A DNA stretch of 64,000 nucleotides from Nitrosopumilus cobalaminigenes (GTDB taxonomy: Archaea > Thermoproteota > Nitrososphaeria > Nitrososphaerales > Nitrosopumilaceae). The position numbers and the translations under genes were made by a program. This document shows, in pieces, positions 53,472-62,616 of the stretch (positions are counted from its first letter, which is position 1; the number at the start of each line of letters is the position of its first letter). A model generated the notes under the pieces. It did no database searches and was not told the origin of the DNA. It saw nothing but the letters and a program-made list of their open reading frames with translations. The stretch covers positions 764,590 to 828,589 of the forward strand of contig NZ_CP026993.1 of NCBI RefSeq assembly GCF_013407145.1, in the 5' to 3' direction.

Positions 53472-54122
53472 ATGATCAGTAACTCTTGGAATAAAACAGA
53501 AGGAGAAAGCATCTCTCAAAAGGTTATTGGCAAAGTAAAGCCCGATGAACCACTAAAGAACAAGATTGATTTTGCACAAAAGAAATTACAATTTCAAATT
53601 TCCAAATTAGAAGGAATTAATGAGAAATTACAGAAAAAACATGATGTAATTTTTGAAAAAATAGTAAACGCTCAAAGAAACAACAAAACAGGCTATGCAC
53701 AAGCATATGCTGGAGAATTAACTCAAGTTAGAAAAATGAAAAACATGGTAAGTGGAGCAAAACTATCCATGGAACAAGTAAAACTAAGATTAGATACCGT
53801 TTCAGAATTAGGAGATGTTGTTGTAACACTAAGTCCATGTATGGCAATTATCAAAGGTCTCAGCCCATCACTTAGTGGAATTATGCCAGAAGCAAATGCT
53901 TCAATGCAAGACTTGTCACAAATTCTAGGCGATGTTATGTCTGGTTCATCAGTAGGCATAGGAGATAGCATGAGTACCGTTCCAGAAGCAAATGCAGATA
54001 CATTAGCAATTCTAGAAGAGGCACACAGTGTAATTGCTGGACAAACAAAATCATCCATACCAGATGTTCCAGAATCTCTCAAACAACAAATTGTAGAGAA
54101 AAAAACAGACATCTTCATCTAG
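53472..54122 (+). CDS. ESCRT-III/Snf7-family protein (CdvB paralogue)
   Basis: A 216-residue, mostly helical protein: basic helix 1 (LKNKIDFAQKKLQFQISKLE), long helix 2 (GYAQAYAGELTQVRKMKNMV) and an acidic C-terminal section (VPEANADTLAILEEAHSVI), the ESCRT-III layout. CdvB polymers constrict the membrane during Cdv-type cell division. No cdvA or cdvC (Vps4) gene is near, so this is one of the dispersed paralogues. Own TATA box. No MIM-like tail recognised. Confidence 0.85.
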   Translation: MISNSWNKTEGESISQKVIGKVKPDEPLKNKIDFAQKKLQFQISKLEGINEKLQKKHDVIFEKIVNAQRNNKTGYAQAYAGELTQVRKMKNMVSGAKLSMEQVKLRLDTVSELGDVVVTLSPCMAIIKGLSPSLSGIMPEANASMQDLSQILGDVMSGSSVGIGDSMSTVPEANADTLAILEEAHSVIAGQTKSSIPDVPESLKQQIVEKKTDIFI

Positions 54123-54229
54123 AAACAAATTAAAAAATTAGTAGACATCGTTCTCAATCTATAGAACAAGAATTTGTAGGAATGATTAACGTAAGAAACA
54201 TTTTAAACAAGATGTAAAAATTTCATGGT

Positions 54230-55192
54230 ATGAACAAAATCGCATTAGGGATTTTATCCATAATTGTTCTAGGAAGTTCACCATTAGCTTTTGCAGACTC
54301 TGATTTTGATGCAAAATTAGAATTTGCAGGAACTCTTGAAGAAACCCTTGGGCACTTTTGGGCATTAGAAATGAATCTGGATGAAAGTAACACAGAACTA
54401 GCAATAGTTCATGCAACACATCCAATTTCAGAATTGTATGATACGATGAGTACACACTTGGATGCAAATCCTGAATTTAATGAAGAACTAGAGATGACAT
54501 TGTTAGAGTTGAAGGATAATGCAAGTACCAGTGTTACTAGAAATGACGCACAAGCTGCAGTTGAAGATGCTAAAGCAATCATTCAAGAAGCAAGAGAAAT
54601 TGTGATTGGAGAAGAACTCAGTGAAGATTCAGCATTCAAAGCACAACTAATCAACGGTTTACTTGAAACATCTAAAGTTGAATACATGGAAGCAATTGAA
54701 GATGGAAACATTGTTGAAATGGCAGAATTTCAAGACGGTTCTGCATTTATTTGGAGATCACAGCAGATCTTTGAAGAAATAAGATCAGACGTTGCAAATT
54801 CTGGCAAAGTCAATGACACGTATGTACAAATTTGGGAAGCTTATGAACAAAGACATTCTCCTGAACAAGTTACATTACTTGTTGACGAATTAATCGCAGA
54901 ATTTGAAATTGTTAGTGGAATAGAATCTGAAGAATCTTCTCATATGGAAGAAGTTTTCGGGACTGATGATGTACCATTACAATTAGAAGAAACAATTCAT
55001 ATGGATTCAGAAATATCTGATGAAAAAGATGTTGCAAGTTTACCACCTCTAAAACAAATCAAAGAAGGTGTTGAACCAGAAAATATTCAATGTAAAGAAT
55101 CATTTGAATTAATTTTCAAACCATCAGGTGGACCAGCATGTGTTAATACAACTAGTGTTCAAAAATTAGTTAGTTGGGGATGGACCCAATAA
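54230..55192 (+). CDS. Secreted helical protein with C-terminal Cys-RGW-type module
   Basis: A 320-residue protein with signal peptide (~1-22, cut near AFA), a long helical region (~25-235, LEMTLLELKDNASTSVTRND) and a C-terminal ~45-residue module, CKESFELIFKPSGGPACVNT...LVSWGW. A similar module (CVDKVW...ACVTQNTAEKLVERGW) opens the protein at 58009. The two Cys probably pair. Envelope function unknown; unlike its neighbours it has no membrane anchor. Confidence 0.65.
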   Translation: MNKIALGILSIIVLGSSPLAFADSDFDAKLEFAGTLEETLGHFWALEMNLDESNTELAIVHATHPISELYDTMSTHLDANPEFNEELEMTLLELKDNASTSVTRNDAQAAVEDAKAIIQEAREIVIGEELSEDSAFKAQLINGLLETSKVEYMEAIEDGNIVEMAEFQDGSAFIWRSQQIFEEIRSDVANSGKVNDTYVQIWEAYEQRHSPEQVTLLVDELIAEFEIVSGIESEESSHMEEVFGTDDVPLQLEETIHMDSEISDEKDVASLPPLKQIKEGVEPENIQCKESFELIFKPSGGPACVNTTSVQKLVSWGWTQ

Positions 55193-55257
55193 CCTATTTT
55201 TATTTTTAAGAAGTAATCTTTAGCAATACTAAATAGCAATCATAATTTCATAATTTC

Positions 55258-55623
55258 ATGCCTGCAAAAGGCCCTGTAAGTATAACATGGCAAACAATTT
55301 TTTGTTTTATTCCCATAATGGATATTGTTGCATCATATCGTATCAAAAAAATGCGATGGTATCTTCTAATCTTTACTATATTTGGAGCAATATCTATGTT
55401 AATCCAATCAATTGTTTATCCACTTGATGAGACATCAATATACAATGAAAGAATATACTCGGAGATCAATGGTGTTGATTGGAATTATGCAATCTTAGGA
55501 AGTAACCCAGATTTAGGAATATTGAATATAATCATTCATCATGCGATTGCATATGTAATTGCAGTTTATTTGATTAGAAGATGGTCAAAAAGATGGAATC
55601 AAAATTTTAGTCAATCACTTTGA
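55258..55623 (+). CDS. Unknown small membrane protein
   Basis: A 121-residue protein with three hydrophobic segments (residues ~13-28, 36-56, 85-104), a Trp-rich start and a basic end (RRWSKRW). No family recognised. Overlaps the convergent gene's end by nine bases. Confidence 0.6.
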   Translation: MPAKGPVSITWQTIFCFIPIMDIVASYRIKKMRWYLLIFTIFGAISMLIQSIVYPLDETSIYNERIYSEINGVDWNYAILGSNPDLGILNIIIHHAIAYVIAVYLIRRWSKRWNQNFSQSL

Positions 55624-55956
55624 TTTCTTTTTACTTTTCTGAATCAGGATTTTCTTTATTCTAGATATGGTAGGATAGCTATATCCACGTCTACGATAAT
55701 TTGCAATCATCATCTTCCAATTTTTCAATCTCCATTGTGCTTGTTCAGTTGTAACAGAGTGTACTTCTTTCTGAATAATGCTTTTTCTTCCAACTTTAAG
55801 AGTTCCAGCATCTTTGGCAGACCACCTATTTTTTGCAAATTTTAGACCCGTAAGAATTTCAGTTACAGGCATTTCTTTAAAATAATCTTTGAGTTTCTTC
55901 AACTCAACATCAGTAGGTTTTTTAGAAATTGGTAATTCAATGGTGGGTTTTACCAT
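55615..55956 (-). CDS. Unknown basic protein
   Basis: A 113-residue basic soluble protein (WRLKNWKMMIANYRRRGYSY) ending KKSKKKSK. Likely nucleic-acid-associated by charge; no domain recognised. Confidence 0.6.
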   Translation of the reverse strand: MVKPTIELPISKKPTDVELKKLKDYFKEMPVTEILTGLKFAKNRWSAKDAGTLKVGRKSIIQKEVHSVTTEQAQWRLKNWKMMIANYRRRGYSYPTISRIKKILIQKSKKKSK

Positions 55957-56076
55957 GATAATTGAGTTGTATCATGCCTTAAGAGAAACTTGCTAAAGTA
56001 GAATTAACAAAACATGATCATTTTTGATAATGATTATCTAACAAACATTTAATGTGAAATAATAGTAATTAGATTA

Positions 56077-57333
56077 ATGAAAAAACTCGTATTGAGTTTA
56101 GTGTTATTATCACTAATTCCTGTTGCATTTGCACAAGAATATCCAGAACTTCAAGTAAAAGTAGAAGTCATAGCAGACAATCTAATCATTCCATGGAGCA
56201 TAGACTGGTTACCTGATGGAACTATTCTGTTTACAGAAAGAAATGGCAATCTAAGAGTTATTCAGCATGGAATATTGTTGCAAGAGCCACTTCTGTCATT
56301 AAGTGTTGGAGGTGTTGAGGGAGGAATGCTAGGAGTAACAGTGGATCCAAATTATTCAGAAAATAATTACATCTACTTGTATTATACTTACAATGAACTT
56401 TTAACAACAAAGAACAAACTAGTTCGTTATCAATTTTCTGATGGGATATTAAATGAAGATAGGATATTGATTGATGGTATTCCAGGAGGGCCATTTCATG
56501 ATGGAGGAAGAATACAATTTGGTCCGGATGGAAAACTGTACGTTACAACAGGAGAAGCAGGACTACCTGATTTGTCACAAGATTTGAATTCATTAGGAGG
56601 AAAAATTCTAAGAATTAATTCAGACGGTACAATTCCAAATGATAATCCATGGAAAAACTCTCCTGTTTATTCAATAGGACATAGAAACCCTCAAGGAATT
56701 GATTGGGATGAATCAGGAAATTTGTTTGCAACAGAACATGGACCATCAGGTTGGAGAGGGGTAGCTCATGATGAAATTAATAAAATAGTTGCAGGTGCAA
56801 ATTATGGTTGGCCAGATGTTATTGGTGATGAGAAAAAAGAAGAATTAGTAAATCCGATTTTACATTCTGGAAAAGATACATGGGCACCATCAGGAGCTGA
56901 ATTCTATGATAGTGATAAAATTCCACAGTGGAAAGGAAAATATTTTGTTGCAACATTACGTGGTAGTCATTTACATATGATTGAATTTGATTCTGAAAAG
57001 AATTCAGTAAACTCACATGAAAAATTATTCCAAGATGAATTTGGAAGATTAAGGGATGTACAAACAGGCCCTGATGGATTTTTGTATATTCTAACTAGCA
57101 ATCAAGATGGCCGAGGTACACCAAAAACAAATGACGATAAAATCTTACGAATTGTTCCAATAGATTACAAATCACCACTCAAAGACCATACACTCAATGA
57201 TCCAAACCCAATTGACTTTAGAGAACCTAGAGGTTATGTTGGTGAATTTTATGCATTTGCAGGAGTGGGATTGGTTGGAATGATAATTGGTTTTATTATC
57301 ATTAAAAAATTGAAGAACAAAGACAAGAAATAG
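56077..57333 (+). CDS. PQQ-type glucose/sorbosone dehydrogenase, membrane-anchored
   Basis: A 418-residue exported beta-propeller: signal peptide (~1-19), GSDH propeller with IPWSIDWLPDG, GGMLGVTVDPNY, FHDGGRIQFGPDGKLY and GHRNPQGIDWD, and a C-terminal membrane helix (~390-410) plus Lys tail. Family members oxidise aldoses using PQQ; no PQQ synthesis genes lie here, so the cofactor source or even activity is open. Could link to the exopolysaccharide genes but is 14 kb away. Confidence 0.88.
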   Translation: MKKLVLSLVLLSLIPVAFAQEYPELQVKVEVIADNLIIPWSIDWLPDGTILFTERNGNLRVIQHGILLQEPLLSLSVGGVEGGMLGVTVDPNYSENNYIYLYYTYNELLTTKNKLVRYQFSDGILNEDRILIDGIPGGPFHDGGRIQFGPDGKLYVTTGEAGLPDLSQDLNSLGGKILRINSDGTIPNDNPWKNSPVYSIGHRNPQGIDWDESGNLFATEHGPSGWRGVAHDEINKIVAGANYGWPDVIGDEKKEELVNPILHSGKDTWAPSGAEFYDSDKIPQWKGKYFVATLRGSHLHMIEFDSEKNSVNSHEKLFQDEFGRLRDVQTGPDGFLYILTSNQDGRGTPKTNDDKILRIVPIDYKSPLKDHTLNDPNPIDFREPRGYVGEFYAFAGVGLVGMIIGFIIIKKLKNKDKK

Positions 57334-57351
57334 AACTTTTGGAGAGAATTT

Positions 57352-57471
57352 TTAGCAGTTTATTGGAATGTTTGAATTTTTACAGATTGTCATGTACATT
57401 CCAAAGCCGATAACGATTGCAGCAAATGCTGCCAATGGTACTAAAAGAAAGAAATTAGTTTTACGACCCAT
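57352..57471 (-). CDS. Single-helix micro membrane protein
   Basis: A 39-residue frame: MGRKTN, helix FFLLVPLAAFAAIVIGFG, and a short tail with two Cys. Opposite strand to its neighbours; looks genuine by charge distribution. Confidence 0.5.
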   Translation of the reverse strand: MGRKTNFFLLVPLAAFAAIVIGFGMYMTICKNSNIPINC

Positions 57472-57511
57472 ATCTAAAGCCAATTAAATTACCTATAAAA
57501 TTGTCACAGTA

Positions 57512-57928
57512 TTACTCAACTGTAATTCTAAAGGTACCAATAGTTTTTGGATTTTGTAATTGTTTTACCATGTTTCTAGGTAACAAATCAGAAGCCTTGT
57601 CACATTTTACAGCCAATGTTCGAGGACAGATGAAATCACTTTTTCTAATCACTATGTCTTCAGTGTGAGATAAGATAAGATCAGGATGACCTTTACCTTC
57701 AATTTCAAAAGAATCATCGCCAACATTAATTGAGAAAATCACTTTTGAATTAGGATTTTTTAATTTGGTTTTTAGTTCTTCGGGCAAATCAGCACAGCTA
57801 GATTTTGCATTTACACCTACGATACAATCACCTTGGGGAGTTAAGTGAGATTCTTTGGTGATTTCAATAGTTTTTTGATGGTTAGAGCGAATATTTTCAT
57901 GTCCAGAGAATTGGATTTCAAATTTCAT
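57512..57928 (-). CDS. DUF371 family protein
   Basis: A ~138-residue archaeal protein: FSGHENIRSNHQKTIEITKE at the start, GDCIVGVNAKSSC, and FICPRTLAVKCDKAS before the DLLPR motif match DUF371. Three conserved Cys could coordinate metal. Function of the family is not known. ATG 57928 or 57934. Confidence 0.8.
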   Translation of the reverse strand: MKFEIQFSGHENIRSNHQKTIEITKESHLTPQGDCIVGVNAKSSCADLPEELKTKLKNPNSKVIFSINVGDDSFEIEGKGHPDLILSHTEDIVIRKSDFICPRTLAVKCDKASDLLPRNMVKQLQNPKTIGTFRITVE

Positions 57929-58008
57929 AATCAAAAATTAATTTGACTTCAAATAAACTTACATTTGAAAAATAAATTATTTTAATAACAGTATTTTACA
58001 CACAAATT

Positions 58009-59763
58009 GTGTATAGTAATACAATTTTCATTTTAATTCCATTAATTCTATCAATTGGAATTATTCCATTTGTTGATGCAGTAGAGAATCAAATTTGTGT
58101 TGATAAAGTTTGGATTGAAAATAACAAAGGAAAAATTGCTTGTGTAACACAAAATACAGCAGAGAAACTTGTCGAACGAGGATGGGGAATCATGTTAGAC
58201 GAGTCTGAATCAAAAATGAAAGCATGTACAAAGGATTATCGACCAGTATGTGGTGTAGATGGGAAAACATATGGAAACATGTGCACATTGGAATCTTTTG
58301 AAATAGATTATGCATATGATGGAGAATGTTCTGAAATAGGAGTGGAAACCATTGAAACTAGAAGTGGAACGATAGTAATTGATCACGATTATCTTACACC
58401 AGATTCTTCAAAGATTCTTTCAGATGAACTCTTTTTCCAACGAGCAATTCAAGTTTACCATTTAGCACTTCCTGCAGTTAGTGGTGCAGGAATTTTTTAT
58501 GATCTAGAAAAAGCAGGTGGAGAAGTAGGAGACATTCTATATTGGTCAGACTTTATGAATTCAGAAATTGATCTGTTAACAGGAAATACTTCTGTGCTTT
58601 ACTTTATGTCACTACAAGATCTGTCTAATGGTCCAATAGTAGTTCATCTACCAGAAGGAAATCTGCAAGGACATGCAGATAACATATACCAACAAGTCAT
58701 GACAGATTGGGGGATAGTAGGACCTAATGAGGGTCAAGAAGCATTGTTTTTGTTTTTGCCACCCAATTTTGATGAAGATATTCCAAACGAATTCAAAAAT
58801 GAAGAAGAGAATAATTTCGTAATTCAGTCAGATACAATGCAGTTTATTGCAATGGGTAGAGCTTTTGTTAATGCACCCGATATGGATGCGGCTGAAGAAC
58901 TGATCAAAAAAGTAAACATCTATCCTTTATCTGAAATCGATAATTCACCACAAGTAAAGTTTATTGATGTTGCAGGCAAATCATTAAAGTTATCATATCC
59001 AACAACGGATGGTTTTTGGGAATTCCTACATGAAGTATATTCAAAGGAAACTATAGTTAGACCAGATGATAAAAATCTCTTCGGATTAATGCATGCAATT
59101 GGAATAGTTCCAGGAGAGCCATTTCAACCAGATGAAGATTCTAAAAAATTACTAAACAAAGCTGCAGTTGTTGCAAATTTGATGGCAAGAAACATTGCAT
59201 ATGATTCCCCAGTGAAAGAACCGTTCCTATATTGGCCAGATAAAAATTGGGAATTAGCATTTCAAACTAAAAATCCAAAATATGAAGATGAAAGAGGGAT
59301 AACACAAATTGAACCAAGAATGTCTTTCATGTATCAAGCAATAACAACAGCTGATGCAATGGTTCTTGAACTTGTAGGAAAGGGTTCAAAATATGTTGGA
59401 ACTTATCGAGATTCTGAAGATAATTTCCTAATTGGTTCTAGTACATATCATTTGAACATACCAGCAAATGTTCCTGCAGAAAACTTTTGGTCCATAGTAG
59501 TTTATGATGCAGATACTCGTTCAATGATCAAAAATGATCTACAACCACTTCCTGCAATAAGATCACTTAATCCAGATTTAATGCAAAATGAAAATGGCTC
59601 TTATGATGTCTACTTTGGACCTGAAGCTCCTGAAGGTTTTGAAAATAATTGGGTAAAGACTAACGAAGGTGACGGATTCTTTGTCTACATGAGATTTTAC
59701 TCTCCAACAGAAGCATACTATGACAAAAGCTGGCAATTACCAATGATTGAAAAAATAGAATAG
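58009..59763 (+). CDS. Secreted Kazal-DUF1254/DUF1214 protein
   Basis: A 584-residue protein from GTG 58009. Signal peptide ~1-25; residues ~29-62 the CVDKVW...RGW module; residues ~70-105 a Kazal-type inhibitor domain (CTKDYRPVCGVDGKTYGNMC); residues ~120-320 DUF1254 (ALPAVSGAGIFYDLE, YWSDFMN) and a C-terminal DUF1214 (FWSIVVYDADTRSMI, VYFGPEAPEG). DUF1254/1214 proteins are widespread exported proteins of unknown activity. The Kazal domain suggests protection against serine proteases or a disulfide scaffold. Confidence 0.85.
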   Translation: MYSNTIFILIPLILSIGIIPFVDAVENQICVDKVWIENNKGKIACVTQNTAEKLVERGWGIMLDESESKMKACTKDYRPVCGVDGKTYGNMCTLESFEIDYAYDGECSEIGVETIETRSGTIVIDHDYLTPDSSKILSDELFFQRAIQVYHLALPAVSGAGIFYDLEKAGGEVGDILYWSDFMNSEIDLLTGNTSVLYFMSLQDLSNGPIVVHLPEGNLQGHADNIYQQVMTDWGIVGPNEGQEALFLFLPPNFDEDIPNEFKNEEENNFVIQSDTMQFIAMGRAFVNAPDMDAAEELIKKVNIYPLSEIDNSPQVKFIDVAGKSLKLSYPTTDGFWEFLHEVYSKETIVRPDDKNLFGLMHAIGIVPGEPFQPDEDSKKLLNKAAVVANLMARNIAYDSPVKEPFLYWPDKNWELAFQTKNPKYEDERGITQIEPRMSFMYQAITTADAMVLELVGKGSKYVGTYRDSEDNFLIGSSTYHLNIPANVPAENFWSIVVYDADTRSMIKNDLQPLPAIRSLNPDLMQNENGSYDVYFGPEAPEGFENNWVKTNEGDGFFVYMRFYSPTEAYYDKSWQLPMIEKIE

Positions 59764-59804
59764 GCTCCGATCAAAGTAACAATTACTCTCAATTGTGGGC
59801 ATGG

Positions 59805-59812
59805 TTTAAATT
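59805..59812 (+). promoter_or_regulatory. TATA box of the proteasome alpha gene
   Basis: TTTAAATT lies 25-32 bases upstream of ATG 59837, consistent with a near-leaderless transcript. Confidence 0.55.
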
Positions 59813-59836
59813 GTATAATCAAAGCATTGCAATCAA

Positions 59837-60574
59837 ATGCTTCCTGCACAACAAGGTTACGATAGAGCAATCACAGTATTCTCACCAGACGGTAGACTAT
59901 ACCAAGTTGAATATGCTATTGAAACTGTAAGAAGAGGTACTGTTGCTGTAGGTGTAAAATGCAAAGACGGAATTGTAATTGCCGTAGAAGAAAAACCAAG
60001 AAAATTACAAATTTCAGAAACTGCTCAAAAGATCTTCCAAATTGATGATCATGTAGGAGTAGCTGCTGCAGGATACATTCCAGATGCAAGAAGTCAAGTA
60101 GACAATGCAAGATTCTTTTCTCAAAGTAACAAAATGATTTATGATGAACCAGTTGAAGTTGAAACCATTGCTAAACATTTAGCAGATCAATGTCAACAAT
60201 ATACACAGTATGCAGGTGTAAGACCATACGGTGTTGCACTTATTCTCGGCGGAGTTGTAAATAACACACCACAATTGTATTTGACTGATCCTAGTGGAAC
60301 ATACATCTCTTATGATGCAATTGCAATAGGTTCTGGTTCTGATCAAGTTACAGACTTTTTAGAAAAAACATACAAAGAAGATTTATCACTTGATGATGCT
60401 GCAACATTAGCTGCTGCAGGAATTTATCTTTCAAGTGAAGATAAAGAAGGAACAAGTCACATCAGAATGGCTCACATCAAAAAAGAAAATGGATTGTATG
60501 AATTAGTTTCAGATGAGCAGATTACAAAATATGCAAATGCTGCTAAAGAAAAATACCCACACGAACAAAAATAG
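59837..60574 (+). CDS. psmA: Proteasome alpha subunit
   Basis: A 245-residue subunit of the 20S proteasome's outer rings. Contains the gate and signature YDRAITVFSPDGRLYQVEYA at residues 9-28, the conserved RRGTVAVGVK strand and GVRPYGVALILGG. Ends HEQK without the HbYX motif, as expected of alpha subunits. Followed by the SPOUT gene and then ribosomal genes. Confidence 0.95.
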   Translation: MLPAQQGYDRAITVFSPDGRLYQVEYAIETVRRGTVAVGVKCKDGIVIAVEEKPRKLQISETAQKIFQIDDHVGVAAAGYIPDARSQVDNARFFSQSNKMIYDEPVEVETIAKHLADQCQQYTQYAGVRPYGVALILGGVVNNTPQLYLTDPSGTYISYDAIAIGSGSDQVTDFLEKTYKEDLSLDDAATLAAAGIYLSSEDKEGTSHIRMAHIKKENGLYELVSDEQITKYANAAKEKYPHEQK

Positions 60575-60605
60575 TTATTTTAAGAGCCTGCGAGATTAAA
60601 TTACA

Positions 60606-61415
60606 TTGAAATTATCTGTTGCAATTCCTGAATCTTCTTTATCAGATGAATCCCTCAAAATCGATAAAACTAGAAAAATATCTATTCTAGCAAGAGCTTG
60701 TGCAATTTTTAAAATTGACACAATCTATGTCTATCAAGAAGGTGGAAAGAAAACAGACCCAGGATTAATGATCATGATTCTAAAATATTTAGAAACGCCA
60801 CAATTTTTGAGAAGAAGGCTATTCCCAAAAATGAATGATTTAAAATTTGCAGGAGTTTTGCAACCATTGAGAATTCCAAGTCACGTTACACCAGTAAATT
60901 CTAAAAAAATTAAAGCAGGAGACATTAGAGAGGGGATTGTAGTTAGTTCAAAAGGTAAAAAATTCGTCGATGTTGGAATTAATCAATTAATTCAATATTA
61001 TGGAAGTGTGTCAACAGGGAAAAGAATAACGGTGCAATTTAAAGAAGGATATCCAAGATTGTCAATAAAAGAAATAGATAGAAAAGACATCAAATCATAC
61101 TGGGGATATTCAGTCAAAGAAAGAGCAAACTTGTTTTCAATATTATCAGAATGGAAAGGAAATATAATTTTGACATCAAGAAAAGGTAAAACAGTTACAA
61201 ATGAACAATTATCAAAATATGTAAAATCAGATGATCCCACACTAGTAGTATTTGGATCTCCTGAGAGAGGAATTCATGAAATTATTGGTGGGAGAATGAA
61301 TAAAGTTCAAAATGCAAAATCACTAAACTTTTTCCCAAATCAAGCTACAGAGACTGTACGATTAGAAGAAGCACTTTTGGGTACTTTGGCAATAATTAAT
61401 GCTCAAGATATTTGA
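60606..61415 (+). CDS. SPOUT-family RNA methyltransferase (DUF171; putative rRNA uridine-N3 type)
   Basis: A 269-residue protein: N-terminal half of the SPOUT fold (ARACAIFKIDTIYVY), an inserted OB-like domain (~100-170; IVVSSKGKKFVDVGI), and a C-terminal SAM-binding knot (VVFGSPERGIHEIIGG, then FPNQATETVRLEEALLG). Archaeal homologues sit at the edge of the ribosomal L3 operon, as here, supporting an rRNA target. Starts at TTG 60606. Confidence 0.85.
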   Translation: MKLSVAIPESSLSDESLKIDKTRKISILARACAIFKIDTIYVYQEGGKKTDPGLMIMILKYLETPQFLRRRLFPKMNDLKFAGVLQPLRIPSHVTPVNSKKIKAGDIREGIVVSSKGKKFVDVGINQLIQYYGSVSTGKRITVQFKEGYPRLSIKEIDRKDIKSYWGYSVKERANLFSILSEWKGNIILTSRKGKTVTNEQLSKYVKSDDPTLVVFGSPERGIHEIIGGRMNKVQNAKSLNFFPNQATETVRLEEALLGTLAIINAQDI

Positions 61416-61416
61416 A

Positions 61417-61527
61417 ATGGCTGAAAAGAAAAATTTCTTAATCATGGCTATAGGATTCGGTGCACTAGGGATCATTATTGGAGGATATACAATTTGGAAT
61501 TCTGTGTCAGAATTATTTGCACCTTAA
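61417..61527 (+). CDS. Single-helix micro membrane protein
   Basis: A 36-residue frame: MAEKKN, then one hydrophobic helix (FLIMAIGFGALGIIIGGYTI) and a short tail. Its ATG lies one base after the SPOUT stop, so it is probably co-transcribed. Confidence 0.6.
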   Translation: MAEKKNFLIMAIGFGALGIIIGGYTIWNSVSELFAP

Positions 61528-61544
61528 CAAATTAGGCATAGATG

Positions 61545-61572
61545 GTTAACCAAAAAATAATTACAGGTTAAC
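61545..61572. promoter_or_regulatory. BirA-like inverted repeat upstream of the uL3 operon
   Basis: GTTAACC-N14-GGTTAAC, the same arms as at bioB. It ends 14 bases before a TATA-like TTTAATA (61587-61593) that fits the uL3 start at 61621, mirroring the bioB layout. Confidence 0.5.
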
Positions 61573-61620
61573 GATATCTCACATGGTTTAATAGAGGGAT
61601 TTCGATGATTCGTTTTAATC

Positions 61621-62616
61621 ATGGGAGCTCGAAAACGACATTCACCACGTAGAGGAAGTCTTGCATACTCACGTAGAGTTCGTGCAAAGACAATGGAAGC
61701 AAGGATTAGAGCTTGGCCAACAAGATCAGCAACAGATGAACCAAAAATTTTAGCACATTGTGGATTCAAAGCAGGGTGTGTTCAAATTGTAAGTATTGAT
61801 GATCGTGATAAAGTTCCAAATGCAGGAAAACAACTTGTAAGTCTTGGAACAGTACTAGTAACCCCACCAGTATTGGTTTTAGGAATTAGAGGATATTCAA
61901 AAGATCATGATGGAAAACATGCAGAGTTTGATGTCTATGCAGAAGATATTCCAAAAAATATTGCAAAAGAAATTACAATTAAAAATATTGCAGGTTCAAT
62001 TGAAAATGCAGAATCAAGATTAAAAAAGATTAAAGAAATTTACGCAATTGTTGCAGTTTCTCCAAGAGCTGCAGGATTAGAGATGAAGAAACCATACATT
62101 TTCGAAGCAATGGTTAGTGGCGGAGATATTCAAACTCAATTTACTCATGTTAAAGAATCACTTGGAAAAGAAATTAAAATTGATCAAATCTTTGAAACTG
62201 GTGCAACAGTAGATGTTGCAGCAATTACAAAAGGTCACGGATGGCAAGGTGTCATGCGAAGATGGAACGTAAAAAAGAAACAACACAAATCAAGAAAGAC
62301 CGTAAGAGAAGTTGGTTCATTAGGTCCAATTTCACCACAAAGTATCATGTATACAGTTCCAAGAGCAGGACAAACAGGTTTCCATCAAAGAATAGAATAT
62401 GATAAAAGAATCATGATCATGGGTAATACAGAATCAGATGAAATTAAAATTAATCCAGATGGCGGATACAAACATTTTGGTTTAGTAAAAGGTGATTTTA
62501 TTATTCTAAAAGGTTCAGTCCCAGGAACTTACAAAAGATTGATCAAACTAAGAAGTCAAATCAGAAACGCCCCAGCCAAAGTTAACAAACCAAACATTTT
62601 GGAGGTTGTAGTATAA
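61621..62616 (+). CDS. rpl3: Ribosomal protein uL3
   Basis: A 331-residue archaeal/eukaryotic-type L3: RKRHSPRRGSLAYSRRVRA start, TKGHGWQGVMRRWNVKKKQH with the peptidyl-transferase-facing loop, and PRAGQTGFHQRIEY. Begins the ribosomal operon; its TAA shares one base with the uL4 ATG. Confidence 0.97.
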   Translation: MGARKRHSPRRGSLAYSRRVRAKTMEARIRAWPTRSATDEPKILAHCGFKAGCVQIVSIDDRDKVPNAGKQLVSLGTVLVTPPVLVLGIRGYSKDHDGKHAEFDVYAEDIPKNIAKEITIKNIAGSIENAESRLKKIKEIYAIVAVSPRAAGLEMKKPYIFEAMVSGGDIQTQFTHVKESLGKEIKIDQIFETGATVDVAAITKGHGWQGVMRRWNVKKKQHKSRKTVREVGSLGPISPQSIMYTVPRAGQTGFHQRIEYDKRIMIMGNTESDEIKINPDGGYKHFGLVKGDFIILKGSVPGTYKRLIKLRSQIRNAPAKVNKPNILEVVV

